A stretch of 64,000 nucleotides of DNA from Candidatus Peregrinibacteria bacterium (GTDB lineage Bacteria; Patescibacteriota; Gracilibacteria; UM-FILTER-43-11; JACRIE01). This document shows, piece after piece, positions 29,328 to 38,312 of the stretch. Position 1 is the stretch's first letter. Every line of letters starts with the position of its first letter. The translations under genes and the position numbers were made by a program. The stretch lies in the NCBI GenBank assembly GCA_016220165.1, contig JACRIE010000022.1, forward strand, positions 17,009 through 81,008. Reading direction: 5' to 3'. The notes below the pieces were generated by a model. That model did not search any database and was not told the origin of the DNA. It worked only from the letters and a program-made list of their open reading frames with translations.

Positions 29328-29996
29328 CTAATAGGCTTCCACCGCAACCTTGTTCATCTTAATATCCGTGAGCGGCTTATCATTCGCGTCGCGTTCGGCA
29401 TTGACGATTTTGTCCACCGTGTCCATGCCTTCGAACACCTGCCCGAATACGGTATGCTTGCCGTCCAGCCAAGGCGTGGCCTGCGCCTGAACGATGAAGA
29501 ATTGGCTTCCGTTGGTGCCAGGGCCTTTGTTGGCCATACTAAGCGCGCCTTTGATATTTTTGAGATTGGGAGTGAACTCGTCCGCGAAATCCTTGCCCCA
29601 AATACTCGCGCCGCCCGTGCCTGTGCCCGTGGGATCGCCGCCCTGGATCATAAAATCAGGGATGACCCGATGAAAAATCAAACCGTTATAATAGCCCTTC
29701 GACGCGAGTCCGAGGAAGTTTTCCACGGCCTTGGGCGCGAATTGCGGAAATAAGCGGATTTTGATCGTCCCGTCCGTAGTTTCCATGATCACGATCTGTT
29801 CGCCCTTTTTGGGCATGTCGGCTTGCTTAAAATCGCTCATAACGGTGTCCTGGTTAACTTGGCTTTCCTGCGGCGAGCCTTGATAAAATTTATTGATGTC
29901 ATCCTCGGGCGACGACGCGCAGGCGCTTAATAAGAGTAATGCCAAACCCGAAATAAAGGCAAAAAGAAAAAGTGATTTCTTAGATCCAATTTTCAT
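29328..29996 (-). CDS. Cyclophilin-type peptidyl-prolyl isomerase lipoprotein
   Basis: Lipobox LLLLSACASS; FHRVIPDFMIQGGDPTGTGTGG; MANKGPGTNGSQFFI. Confidence 0.92.
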   Translation of the reverse strand: MKIGSKKSLFLFAFISGLALLLLSACASSPEDDINKFYQGSPQESQVNQDTVMSDFKQADMPKKGEQIVIMETTDGTIKIRLFPQFAPKAVENFLGLASKGYYNGLIFHRVIPDFMIQGGDPTGTGTGGASIWGKDFADEFTPNLKNIKGALSMANKGPGTNGSQFFIVQAQATPWLDGKHTVFGQVFEGMDTVDKIVNAERDANDKPLTDIKMNKVAVEAY

Positions 29997-30017
29997 AAAA
30001 AATAAATTAAATAAACT

Positions 30018-30554
30018 TTATGTCGCTGGCGTCACGAGATAAGGCAAACAAGTCCCTGCGTCAAGAACTGAATCACAATCAGAACTATCTGCCTTTTGAC
30101 CAGTCAAAGTCGGAGGCGTTTCCCCTTTGGTAACCACATAGGCGAGATCATTATCCTTACCGGCATCATTTTCGAGTGTGGCCGCTAAAATATAATTGGA
30201 GCCGCTTACTTTATATCGATATTTCTGCCCTACTGTTACTGGCTTTGGATCAGTGGGAACTTTAGATAAATATTTTCCTGTTAACTCAGTGGCGCTGATA
30301 GTATCGCCTGCTCCTGCCACAGGATAAGCGTTATTTTCCACAAAATACAATTCCAGTCCACTTTGTATTGACGTAAGATCCTGTTGTCGTCTGGAGTCCC
30401 TCGCCTTCGCAGTCTGTCCGCCCACGGCCGTGTAGGCCACCACCGAGAGAATCGCGATGATCGTGACAACCACCAGCAACTCCACGAGGCTGAACCCTTT
30501 ATTTCTTCTTAATTCGTAATTCGTAATTCTGTAATTCGTAATTGCTTTGTCCAT
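30018..30554 (-). CDS. Type IV pilin-like protein
   Basis: KGFSLVELLVVVTIIAILSVVAYTAVGG. Confidence 0.88.
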   Translation of the reverse strand: MDKAITNYRITNYELRRNKGFSLVELLVVVTIIAILSVVAYTAVGGQTAKARDSRRQQDLTSIQSGLELYFVENNAYPVAGAGDTISATELTGKYLSKVPTDPKPVTVGQKYRYKVSGSNYILAATLENDAGKDNDLAYVVTKGETPPTLTGQKADSSDCDSVLDAGTCLPYLVTPAT

Positions 30555-30620
30555 ATTTTTTCTTTTAAGGAATTGTTCTCAAAAATTATATTACGGGGGC
30601 TCCGTGAAGGCAATTTGATT

Positions 30621-31250
30621 CTAGAACACCTCATCCATCTCAATCTTTTTGCCAAAATTACCCACGGGGATCTCCGCATGGAGCGCCCATTTGGCTTTAT
30701 TGAACGCGCCAGTGCCCGAATGAGTGATCCGGTAATGCAGCGGCGCGTTCATGGATCGAAGCAGGAACGATGGTGGAGGAGAAGAGAGTAGCTGAAAGCT
30801 ATCCGCGTATTCTCCGGAAGGACACGAAGCGCCTCCATGCGGCTTAGGAGGATCTGTCACGATCATTAAATCACCCGCTTCCTCCCCGCACAAATTCCAA
30901 TGAACCGTAATAGTTCCGAGATCGCCGGATCCGCTCAAATCAAGAGTAGTACCGGCGCCGCTATCCAGCACGCCGTCAATCGTAGGCTGCCGCGTCATGG
31001 ACGCTTTAATTCCGTCAAAATCCAATGATGGAACTGGCCCTGGCGGATGAGCCTTCAAATAAGCCACATAACTCTCCAGGTACGCCTTTTGGCTGTGGTA
31101 CGCAATCGTATCCCGCTGGGCATCCCGCATCACGCCCAGGCGAACCGCCAAAAAAAAGAACGCGGTCGTAAGCGCCAAACCGATCGTCACAGTCCAAATG
31201 AGGATGCTACCCCTTCTTCGATTGAAAATTAAAAATTGAAAATTAGTCAT
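30621..31250 (-). CDS. Pilus-assembly-like (PilX-like) membrane protein
   Basis: Short basic leader RRRGS followed by TM ILIWTVTIGLALTTAFFFLAV; sits inside the pilin cluster. Confidence 0.5.
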   Translation of the reverse strand: MTNFQFLIFNRRRGSILIWTVTIGLALTTAFFFLAVRLGVMRDAQRDTIAYHSQKAYLESYVAYLKAHPPGPVPSLDFDGIKASMTRQPTIDGVLDSGAGTTLDLSGSGDLGTITVHWNLCGEEAGDLMIVTDPPKPHGGASCPSGEYADSFQLLSSPPPSFLLRSMNAPLHYRITHSGTGAFNKAKWALHAEIPVGNFGKKIEMDEVF

Positions 31251-33067
31251 AGTGGTGCATCTATTTTATATTCTTTTGTCTTCCCATTGCCAAAATCCAG
31301 GCCAATCGTAGCCTCAAGAATCTGATACGGCGCAACGCCATATTGATGGAAATTCAATCCAGTTACCGTAAAACCGCTCGTCGCATAATCGAATTGAGAA
31401 ATAGATCCCGGATCCAAATAGTTCAGACCACGAGAACTTCCTACACCGAAAGGAATAATCTGACCATCAAGACTGCTGGCCACATAGGCATCGGTGACTC
31501 CTGTAGGAAAATTCAAGCCAGTGTCTTTTACAACTTCGATCTTATCTTCAGCAGTACCAAGCACTCCATCCCCCTGGCGCAAGATAAAATACTGGGTCTG
31601 CACGATCGCGGGAGTCTGATCATAAATTTCCATTTTGACCGTATTGAACAAATTCGGCAATGTGGCTGTACCGGGAATAAAATTCAAATGCCATTCAAAG
31701 GGGTCTTCGGCGAACTCTTTAAAAAGTCGAATAATCGTGCCTGCTGGATAAGAATGAGTGGTTTCATTTTCAATAAAGTAGACATCGTTATTCTCTGGAT
31801 GATCTACCCTAGCCCAAGGCGAGCCGCTGCCAATCTTGAGATATTCTCCATTAGCATTAAAAATATTTTCTCCTCCTTGTACCGTCACAAATCCCAAAGT
31901 ACAAACTGGAGGACCTGAAGGCGCGGGATTAGTGCAATACGTAAGACTCGTATCTTGAGACAATGTCGTGCTAAAATCCGAGGTCATGGCATTACCGGAA
32001 AAACGATAAATCGCTTTATGTAAATCATTAAGACCTTCCGTGATGTCGCTAATGCCTGCGCTGCCATCCGGAAACGTAAAAGTGACTTTTGATATGTACG
32101 TTGGATTATCCAAAGTGAACGCAAAGTCATAACTTAAAAGCGTCCCCGGATCACTCACTTTTAAAACTCGTCCGCTGCCGCTGTCTGCGATATAAAGGCT
32201 ATTATCCTGAACCGAAAGACCTGTCGGCATATTGAGCTTGCAATAAAGCGCGGTATTATCGCAAGCAGTCGATTCTCCGCTACCCGCGATTGTCGTGACT
32301 TTTTTGTCAGCGATATTAATTTTTTTCACGAGATTATTCAGCGTATCTGCCACAAAAAGGGTTGGACTACTCCCAGTCGTACTATAGGCAATCCCCGTTG
32401 GAAAATTTAGACCGGAGGCAATCTCAGTAAACGTCGTTCCGGTTGCGTCAATTTTGACCACGCGGTTATTCCCGCTGTCCGTAACGTAAAAACTCGTCCC
32501 GTCCGTTATAATGTCCGTGGGCGCGCTGAGCCCGGAAGTAATCCAATCGATGCAAGCGCCACTTTCACATTTCTGAACCTTATTTTCTAACGGGAACACC
32601 ACGTAATAGATACTTCCATTCGCAACAAAACTCGAGGCATTCGTAACGCCGGAAAGAACCTCCGTCTCATCCGATAATCGTTTAATCTTACCTGCACCCG
32701 AATCCAAATAATTCCCGTCTTTAATGCCATTAAAAATCATCAGATCCTTGAAAGCTAGTTGGGTGCCGCTTTTAGCAATATAGTTAAAGGAAACAACACC
32801 TTTTTCGTCGCTCTGGAACAAGATGTTGGAGGCGCTGGAGCCGCCTGGGAGAACCGTCTTCACGTGTCGCAATTTTTCACGAAAAATTTCCCCCGACGTA
32901 AACTGCTGTTGAGAAATTTGCGTCTGTTCCTGAGCCTGGAGCAGATTATGAAACGTACTCGAAAAAAACGTGCTGAGTCCGAGCATGAGGATCGCCGTAA
33001 TCGCAACGGAGACGATCAGTTCTACGAGGCTGAAGCCTTCCTTTAATTTTAAATTTTCAATTTTCAA
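31247..33067 (-). CDS. Pseudopilin with NHL-repeat-like beta-propeller
   Basis: EGFSLVELIVSVAITAILML prepilin motif; repeated PTGLSV..SLYIADSGSGRVLKV / PTDIITDGTSFYVTDSGNNRVVKI blades. Confidence 0.8.
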   Translation of the reverse strand: MKIENLKLKEGFSLVELIVSVAITAILMLGLSTFFSSTFHNLLQAQEQTQISQQQFTSGEIFREKLRHVKTVLPGGSSASNILFQSDEKGVVSFNYIAKSGTQLAFKDLMIFNGIKDGNYLDSGAGKIKRLSDETEVLSGVTNASSFVANGSIYYVVFPLENKVQKCESGACIDWITSGLSAPTDIITDGTSFYVTDSGNNRVVKIDATGTTFTEIASGLNFPTGIAYSTTGSSPTLFVADTLNNLVKKINIADKKVTTIAGSGESTACDNTALYCKLNMPTGLSVQDNSLYIADSGSGRVLKVSDPGTLLSYDFAFTLDNPTYISKVTFTFPDGSAGISDITEGLNDLHKAIYRFSGNAMTSDFSTTLSQDTSLTYCTNPAPSGPPVCTLGFVTVQGGENIFNANGEYLKIGSGSPWARVDHPENNDVYFIENETTHSYPAGTIIRLFKEFAEDPFEWHLNFIPGTATLPNLFNTVKMEIYDQTPAIVQTQYFILRQGDGVLGTAEDKIEVVKDTGLNFPTGVTDAYVASSLDGQIIPFGVGSSRGLNYLDPGSISQFDYATSGFTVTGLNFHQYGVAPYQILEATIGLDFGNGKTKEYKIDAPL

Positions 33068-33561
33068 TTTTCAATTAATATGATCCGCTTCACGTCCACC
33101 GAATGCGGACCCGTATTGTCCGTCCATTCCACGCGCGACGTAACTTTATAAGCACTCGTTAAACCGGTCCCGTCAGCGAGAATTAATCGTCTGAAAACAC
33201 CTCCGATTAAAGGTTCTTGAGTATCTGCAAGGTTATAAGGCGCACTGGAAAGGTATTTCGTGCAAGGTGAATGGGCGCAAACAGGCTGAATAGCCGCGTA
33301 TCCAAGCCCTTCCGCGATCTCAATACCCTGATTCGCCCAGAAATAAGCGTCCGACTCTTTTTCCGTCGTATTCGACAGCATCAGATTGCTCGTTTGGAGC
33401 TTTATGACGCCAAAAACAATGAGTGCCAAAAAAACCATGGCGAACATGAGCTCGATGAGGCTGAAACCTTCTAGTGACAGGAGACGAGTGACGAGAAGTG
33501 AACGTTTCATTTTTATTTTATATTCAGCCGCTATTATATCTCGTTCCTCGTCACTAGTCAT
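33064..33561 (-). CDS. Prepilin-type protein
   Basis: EGFSLIELMFAMVFLALIVFGVIKL. Confidence 0.82.
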   Translation of the reverse strand: MTSDEERDIIAAEYKIKMKRSLLVTRLLSLEGFSLIELMFAMVFLALIVFGVIKLQTSNLMLSNTTEKESDAYFWANQGIEIAEGLGYAAIQPVCAHSPCTKYLSSAPYNLADTQEPLIGGVFRRLILADGTGLTSAYKVTSRVEWTDNTGPHSVDVKRIILIEN

Positions 33562-33624
33562 TTGTCACTAAAACATTGTAAAAACAGCCTTTTTTTGGTA
33601 TAATATTTAGATTCTTAAAAAACA

Positions 33625-33700
33625 CATGACAACTAACAACTGACACCTGACGTTGAAATGCATTTTATGGTCAATTGTCAGATGTCATATGTCAGATGTA
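33625..33700. repeat. Inverted heptad array, TGTCARR family
   Basis: CATGACAACTAACAACTGACACCTGACGTTGAAATGCATTTTATGGTCAATTGTCAGATGTCATATGTCAGATGT. Confidence 0.85.
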
Positions 33701-33704
33701 AATT

Positions 33705-34934
33705 ATGTCTTTACTCGATACATTTCAAAAAAAGGAAAAAGAGGAAGGCCAACTGCCGACAACGGATTTCGATGACGAAAAAATTCCGGGCCTCGTGGAT
33801 GAAATTTTCGCCGCGGCAATCAGCATACGGGCCAGCGATGTGCACTTCAAGCCCGTGGATGAGAAACTAAAAGTGTATTTTCGCGTGGATGGCGCGTTGC
33901 AGACCTTCCAGGAATTCGAAAAAATTTACCATCACCCCATCATCGCCCGTATTAAAATCATCTCGGGTCTCAAAATCGATGAACGCCGCTTGCCGCAGGA
34001 TGGCAAAAGCAGTTTTGCCACTGAAGGAAAGGAGGTCGATCTGCGCGTCTCCGTTCTGCCCACGAGTTTTGGAGAAAAAGCCGTCATCCGTATTTTGGAA
34101 AAAAATCCGGAAATGATCAATCTTCGGGACTTGGGAATGTTGCCGAATATCCTGCTCCGAATCGAAAAACATCTAAAAGCCACTTACGGTATGATTATGG
34201 CCGTGGGCCCAACCGGAAGCGGAAAATCGACCTCGCTCTTTTCCATGATTTCGACGTTTGACGCGACCAAGGTCAACATTTCGACTCTGGAAGATCCCAT
34301 CGAATACAAAATCCCCAACGTGACGCAGACACAAATCAACACGGACATCGGATTTGACTTCTCCGACGGATTGCGCACGCTCGTCCGCCAGGACCCCGAT
34401 ATCATCATGGTCGGTGAAATCCGCGACAAAAAAACAGCCTCGCTGGCGATCGAATCCGCGCTGACCGGCCACCTGGTCTTTTCCACGCTTCACACGAATA
34501 CGGCCGTGGGAAGCATCCAGCGCCTCCTCAACATGGAAATCGACCGCTTCCTGATCTCAACCGCGATCAAACTGATCATCTCTCAGCGACTGGTGCGCAA
34601 GGTGTGCAGTTATTGCCGCGAACCCTATGCCGTGCCGTCCAAGTACCACGAGCTGTTGCAACGGGAGACCGGCATGGATCCGGCGAAAGCCTTCTTTTAT
34701 AGAGCCAAAGGCTGTGAGCGCTGCCACAACATCGGCTACCACGGCCGTATCGGACTTTTTGAAGTTTTGGAAATGTCGCCCGTGATCGAAGAGATGATCG
34801 TGAAAGGCGTCACAAACCAGGAAATCGAAGCGCAAGCCGCGAAAGAAGGCATGATTCTCCTCAAAAAAGACGCGCTCTACAAAGCGGCCACTGGAGACAT
34901 TACGATTGAAGAAGCGATTAAGGTTATGACGTAG
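33705..34934 (+). CDS. PilB/GspE-family type IV pilus ATPase (N-terminally short)
   Basis: GPTGSGKSTSLFSMI Walker A, TLEDPIEY, VRQDPDIIMVGEIRD, STLHTNTA, CxxC...CERCHNIGYHGRIG. Confidence 0.92.
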   Translation: MSLLDTFQKKEKEEGQLPTTDFDDEKIPGLVDEIFAAAISIRASDVHFKPVDEKLKVYFRVDGALQTFQEFEKIYHHPIIARIKIISGLKIDERRLPQDGKSSFATEGKEVDLRVSVLPTSFGEKAVIRILEKNPEMINLRDLGMLPNILLRIEKHLKATYGMIMAVGPTGSGKSTSLFSMISTFDATKVNISTLEDPIEYKIPNVTQTQINTDIGFDFSDGLRTLVRQDPDIIMVGEIRDKKTASLAIESALTGHLVFSTLHTNTAVGSIQRLLNMEIDRFLISTAIKLIISQRLVRKVCSYCREPYAVPSKYHELLQRETGMDPAKAFFYRAKGCERCHNIGYHGRIGLFEVLEMSPVIEEMIVKGVTNQEIEAQAAKEGMILLKKDALYKAATGDITIEEAIKVMT

Positions 34935-34944
34935 GCTGCACCTA

Positions 34945-34975
34945 ACATTTGACAACTGACATTTGACAATTGACC
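34945..34975. repeat. Left 31-bp inverted repeat flanking the four-helix-bundle gene
   Basis: ACATTTGACAACTGACATTTGACAATTGACC. Confidence 0.8.
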
Positions 34976-34984
34976 GAATAACCG

Positions 34985-35362
34985 ATGAAAAAATTTCGCT
35001 TCAGAGAATTTCAGGTCTATAGAGATTCAAGAAAATTTAGTAGTAAAAATTTAAAATCTTTAACAAGGATTAAATTTCCTAAGGAGGAACAATTCTGCCT
35101 CACTTCACAGCTCTGGAGAGCTTTGGATTCAATAATATTAAATATCGCAGAAGGTTCCGATCGAGGTACGGACAAAGATTTCGCGCATTTTTTAAATACT
35201 TCACACACTTCTCTTAATGAAGTTGTCGCGTGTCTGGATGTCGCCTTAGATAGCAAATATCTTACAGAAAAAGAACATGATGAATGTCTTAAGGAATCAG
35301 AATTATTAGGAAATCAATTAACAGCATTCCGAAAAAGACTTCTGGATAATCCAACCAAATAG
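34985..35362 (+). CDS. Four-helix-bundle protein (23S rRNA intervening-sequence/S23 family)
   Basis: QLWRALDSIILNIAEGSDRGTDKDFAHFLNTSHTSLNEVVACLDVA. Confidence 0.85.
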   Translation: MKKFRFREFQVYRDSRKFSSKNLKSLTRIKFPKEEQFCLTSQLWRALDSIILNIAEGSDRGTDKDFAHFLNTSHTSLNEVVACLDVALDSKYLTEKEHDECLKESELLGNQLTAFRKRLLDNPTK

Positions 35363-35367
35363 GAACT

Positions 35368-36054
35368 ATGCCAAAAGTTAAAAGCCAGATATCAACGGTC
35401 AATTGTCAAATGTCAAAAGTCAAATGTGCGAACGGTTTTTCGCTCGTTGAACTCCTGATCGCCGTCGCCATCATCGCGATCATCAGCGTGGGATCTATGG
35501 CGAGTTTTAGCTTGGTCGGAGACATCGTTCGCGTAAAACAGGGCGCGGGACTCATCCAGGACATCATTCATCAAATGGATGGACAAGCGCTTCGTGGCGA
35601 GTATCAAAAAATGACAGTTCATTTTTTAACGAATTATTTAGTAATTGAGTATGAGCCAAAAGGCCTGGAATCCAATCTCTTAAAATGGGATTCAAATAAC
35701 ATCACGGCAACTCAAGGCGGGAATCTTTATAAATCGGATAGCGCTGGAAGACAGATTAGTATTAATGTGGTGCCTGCGGGATCGGTTCAAAACCTCGATA
35801 CAAATTTTCGAAATGCGAAAGAAGATGGTTGGCAATTTCAACTCAAAAATGGCAATCAATTTTCTGAAATCATTGCTCTGCGCCATTTCAACGTAAACCG
35901 CGACAGTCAGCAGACAAACCTACTGAGTCTCGATCCAAATACGGTCATTTTAACTGTGGAGGCGCCTTATGCAAAACATAGCGTCTCCGGCGGAAACACC
36001 CTGAAAATGCATGACGCCAAAGCAAACAAAGAAGAAACCATTGAAATAAAATAA
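35368..36054 (+). CDS. Prepilin-type protein
   Basis: NGFSLVELLIAVAIIAIISVGSMASFSLVG. Confidence 0.85.
   Translation: MPKVKSQISTVNCQMSKVKCANGFSLVELLIAVAIIAIISVGSMASFSLVGDIVRVKQGAGLIQDIIHQMDGQALRGEYQKMTVHFLTNYLVIEYEPKGLESNLLKWDSNNITATQGGNLYKSDSAGRQISINVVPAGSVQNLDTNFRNAKEDGWQFQLKNGNQFSEIIALRHFNVNRDSQQTNLLSLDPNTVILTVEAPYAKHSVSGGNTLKMHDAKANKEETIEIK
35397..35427. repeat. Right 31-bp inverted repeat (28/31 complementary to 34945-34975)
   Basis: GGTCAATTGTCAAATGTCAAAAGTCAAATGT. Confidence 0.8.
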
Positions 36055-36116
36055 GGATTTTAATTGGTTATTCATTCTCTTTTGTAATAAAATAATGAAG
36101 CTTTTTTGAGCTACAA

Positions 36117-36560
36117 ATGAAAATTCTAATCATCTACGGCACCACAGGCGGAAATACAGAAATGGCCGCGGAACAAGTGGCGGACGTGTTGCGTAAAAAC
36201 GGTCATACAGTGGAACTAAAGCGCGTGGAAAAAAGCACGCCGCAGGACGCGACATCAGCGGATCTCTGTATCCTCGCCTGCCCCACCTACGGCCACGGCG
36301 TTCTTCAGGAGCATTTTGTGCCATTCCATGCCGCCTTGAAACAAGCGGATTTGAAGGGAAAAAAGTATGCGGTTATCGGACTGGGAGATCCAAAATACGA
36401 CGCCCAATATCACGTGGAATCGGCGACCATTATAGAAGAAGCGATCAAGGGGGCAGGCGGTGAACTCGTCTGTCCAGCCCTCAAAATCAGTCGCTCCCCT
36501 GTCCCATTCCTCGACACGCTCATTCAAAAATGGGCCGAAGGACTTTCTAAACTATTATGA
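36117..36560 (+). CDS. Flavodoxin
   Basis: IIYGTTGGNTEMAAEQVA; CPTYGHG; GLGDPKYDAQYH. Confidence 0.88.
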   Translation: MKILIIYGTTGGNTEMAAEQVADVLRKNGHTVELKRVEKSTPQDATSADLCILACPTYGHGVLQEHFVPFHAALKQADLKGKKYAVIGLGDPKYDAQYHVESATIIEEAIKGAGGELVCPALKISRSPVPFLDTLIQKWAEGLSKLL

Positions 36561-38302
36561 AACGAACCGTTATTAAAGTCGCAGGCGAAAGCGGTATGGG
36601 TCTCCTCAGTGTGGGGAATATCGTCTCGAAAGCCCTCAAGGGAATGGGGTTCTATGTCGTATCCGACCGCGAATACCCTTCGCTCATCAAAGGCGGCCAC
36701 TCCAATCTTCAAATCGACTTCAGCGCCGAACCGCTCCACTCGCTGAGCAAATCGGTTGATTTCGTGATCGCCTTGGATCGGCCGGGATTAGTGGAATACA
36801 TGAATATCGTGAAACCCGGCGGCGTATTGATCCACGGATTCGAGCGTCATCAGAGCATCCCAAATCTGGAAACGCGGGCCAAAGAGCGCGGCATTCACAT
36901 GATCTACCTTCCAGCGCGCACGCTCGCCTACTCGCTCGGCGGCACGGAATTGATGGCGAACATGGTTCTTTTAGGACTTTTGTGGCGCCTCTTGGGATTC
37001 GATCTAAAACCATTAGAAACAGGGATTGAAAAACAGTTCGCGAATAAGCCGAAATTGCTCACAATCGATCTTCAATGCGTCCGCGTCGGATTTTCCGCCC
37101 AAGAAGGGAACGGGGGTTTTGTAGGGGCGTGCCATGGCGCGCCCACCCAAACCCCCGACACCATCCTCGTCAACGGCAACCAGGCGATCACGCTCGGCGC
37201 GATCCAGGCGGGCGTGCGCGCGTACTACGCCTATCCCATGAGCCCCGCGAGCTCGATCCTGACATACATGGCCGAATACGCGCGTGAAACAGGCCTGCTC
37301 GTGAAACAGGCCGAAGATGAGATCACAGCGGCGCAAATGGCCGTGGGATCGATGTTCATGGGCACGCGGGCCCTCGTCGCCACCTCCGGTGGCGGCTACG
37401 ATTTGATGACGGAAACCGTATCGCTCGCGGGCATGATCGAGACGCCGCTCGTGATCGTCATTGCCCAGCGGCCGGGGCCTGCTACCGGGCTTCCCACATG
37501 GAGCGCGCAAGCCGATCTGAATCTGGCCATCCATTCCGGCCATGGCGAATTCGCGCGCGTGGTCATCGGCGTCAGCGATCCCGCGTCGTGCTACGAATTG
37601 ATCCAGCACGCCATGAATTATGCGGATGAATTCCAGACGGCCGTGATCGTACTCACGGAAAAAACCATCTGCGAAATGCAGACGACCGTGCCGCCGTTTG
37701 AAGAAGGAAAAATTCCAATTAAGCGCGGTTTATTGGTAACAGACCCGAAAGAGCTCGAAACTCTCAAAGCTTCAGACCGTTTTAAAATCACGGAAAACGG
37801 GCTATCGAAACGATGGATTCCGGGAAGTGGCAAAACTTGGTTCTATGGCAACGGCGACGAGCACAAAGAAGACGGCGTGCTCACGGAAGAGGGCGCCGAA
37901 GTGAGCGCCATGATCGCGAAACGCATGAAAAAAATGGAGACGATCGAAAAAGCGCTCCCTGAACCAACAATCCACGGAGTTAAAAAGGGCGCCGCCATTT
38001 CATTTGTCGGCTGGGGTAGTAGCAAAAACGCCGTGCTCGACGCAATTCAAAACTGCAAAGAAAAAGGAATAACCGTAAATTATCTCCATTTCGATTACCT
38101 TTGGCCGTTCAAAACAGCCACGCTCACGCAGTTCTTCAGAGACAACCAAAACGTCCACCTGATCGAAGGAAACTATCAGGGCCAACTCGGCAACTTGATT
38201 GAAGCCTTACCCAATCTACGCTTCAAAGGCCGCCTTCTCCAATGGAACGGCCGCCCGTTTTGTATGGAAGACGTCACCGATTACATATCTCGTCACTCGT
38301 AA
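36557..38302 (+). CDS. 2-oxoacid:ferredoxin oxidoreductase, fused gamma-alpha subunit
   Basis: GESGMGLLSVGNIVSKAL, YYAYPMSPASSILTYMAE, QAEDEITAAQMAVGSMFMGTRALVATSGGG. Confidence 0.9.
   Translation: MKRTVIKVAGESGMGLLSVGNIVSKALKGMGFYVVSDREYPSLIKGGHSNLQIDFSAEPLHSLSKSVDFVIALDRPGLVEYMNIVKPGGVLIHGFERHQSIPNLETRAKERGIHMIYLPARTLAYSLGGTELMANMVLLGLLWRLLGFDLKPLETGIEKQFANKPKLLTIDLQCVRVGFSAQEGNGGFVGACHGAPTQTPDTILVNGNQAITLGAIQAGVRAYYAYPMSPASSILTYMAEYARETGLLVKQAEDEITAAQMAVGSMFMGTRALVATSGGGYDLMTETVSLAGMIETPLVIVIAQRPGPATGLPTWSAQADLNLAIHSGHGEFARVVIGVSDPASCYELIQHAMNYADEFQTAVIVLTEKTICEMQTTVPPFEEGKIPIKRGLLVTDPKELETLKASDRFKITENGLSKRWIPGSGKTWFYGNGDEHKEDGVLTEEGAEVSAMIAKRMKKMETIEKALPEPTIHGVKKGAAISFVGWGSSKNAVLDAIQNCKEKGITVNYLHFDYLWPFKTATLTQFFRDNQNVHLIEGNYQGQLGNLIEALPNLRFKGRLLQWNGRPFCMEDVTDYISRHS
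37112..37156. repeat. 45-bp palindromic element in-frame in the korA-like gene
   Basis: GGGGGTTTTGTAGGGGCGTGCCATGGCGCGCCCACCCAAACCCCC. Confidence 0.8.
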
Positions 38303-38312
38303 CTCGTCACTC

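Noticed and set aside
38199-38312. N-terminal 38-aa extension of the korB ORF
   Set aside because: Overlaps the korA C-terminus in another frame; the MSCPNNQ start at 38313 fits the operon.
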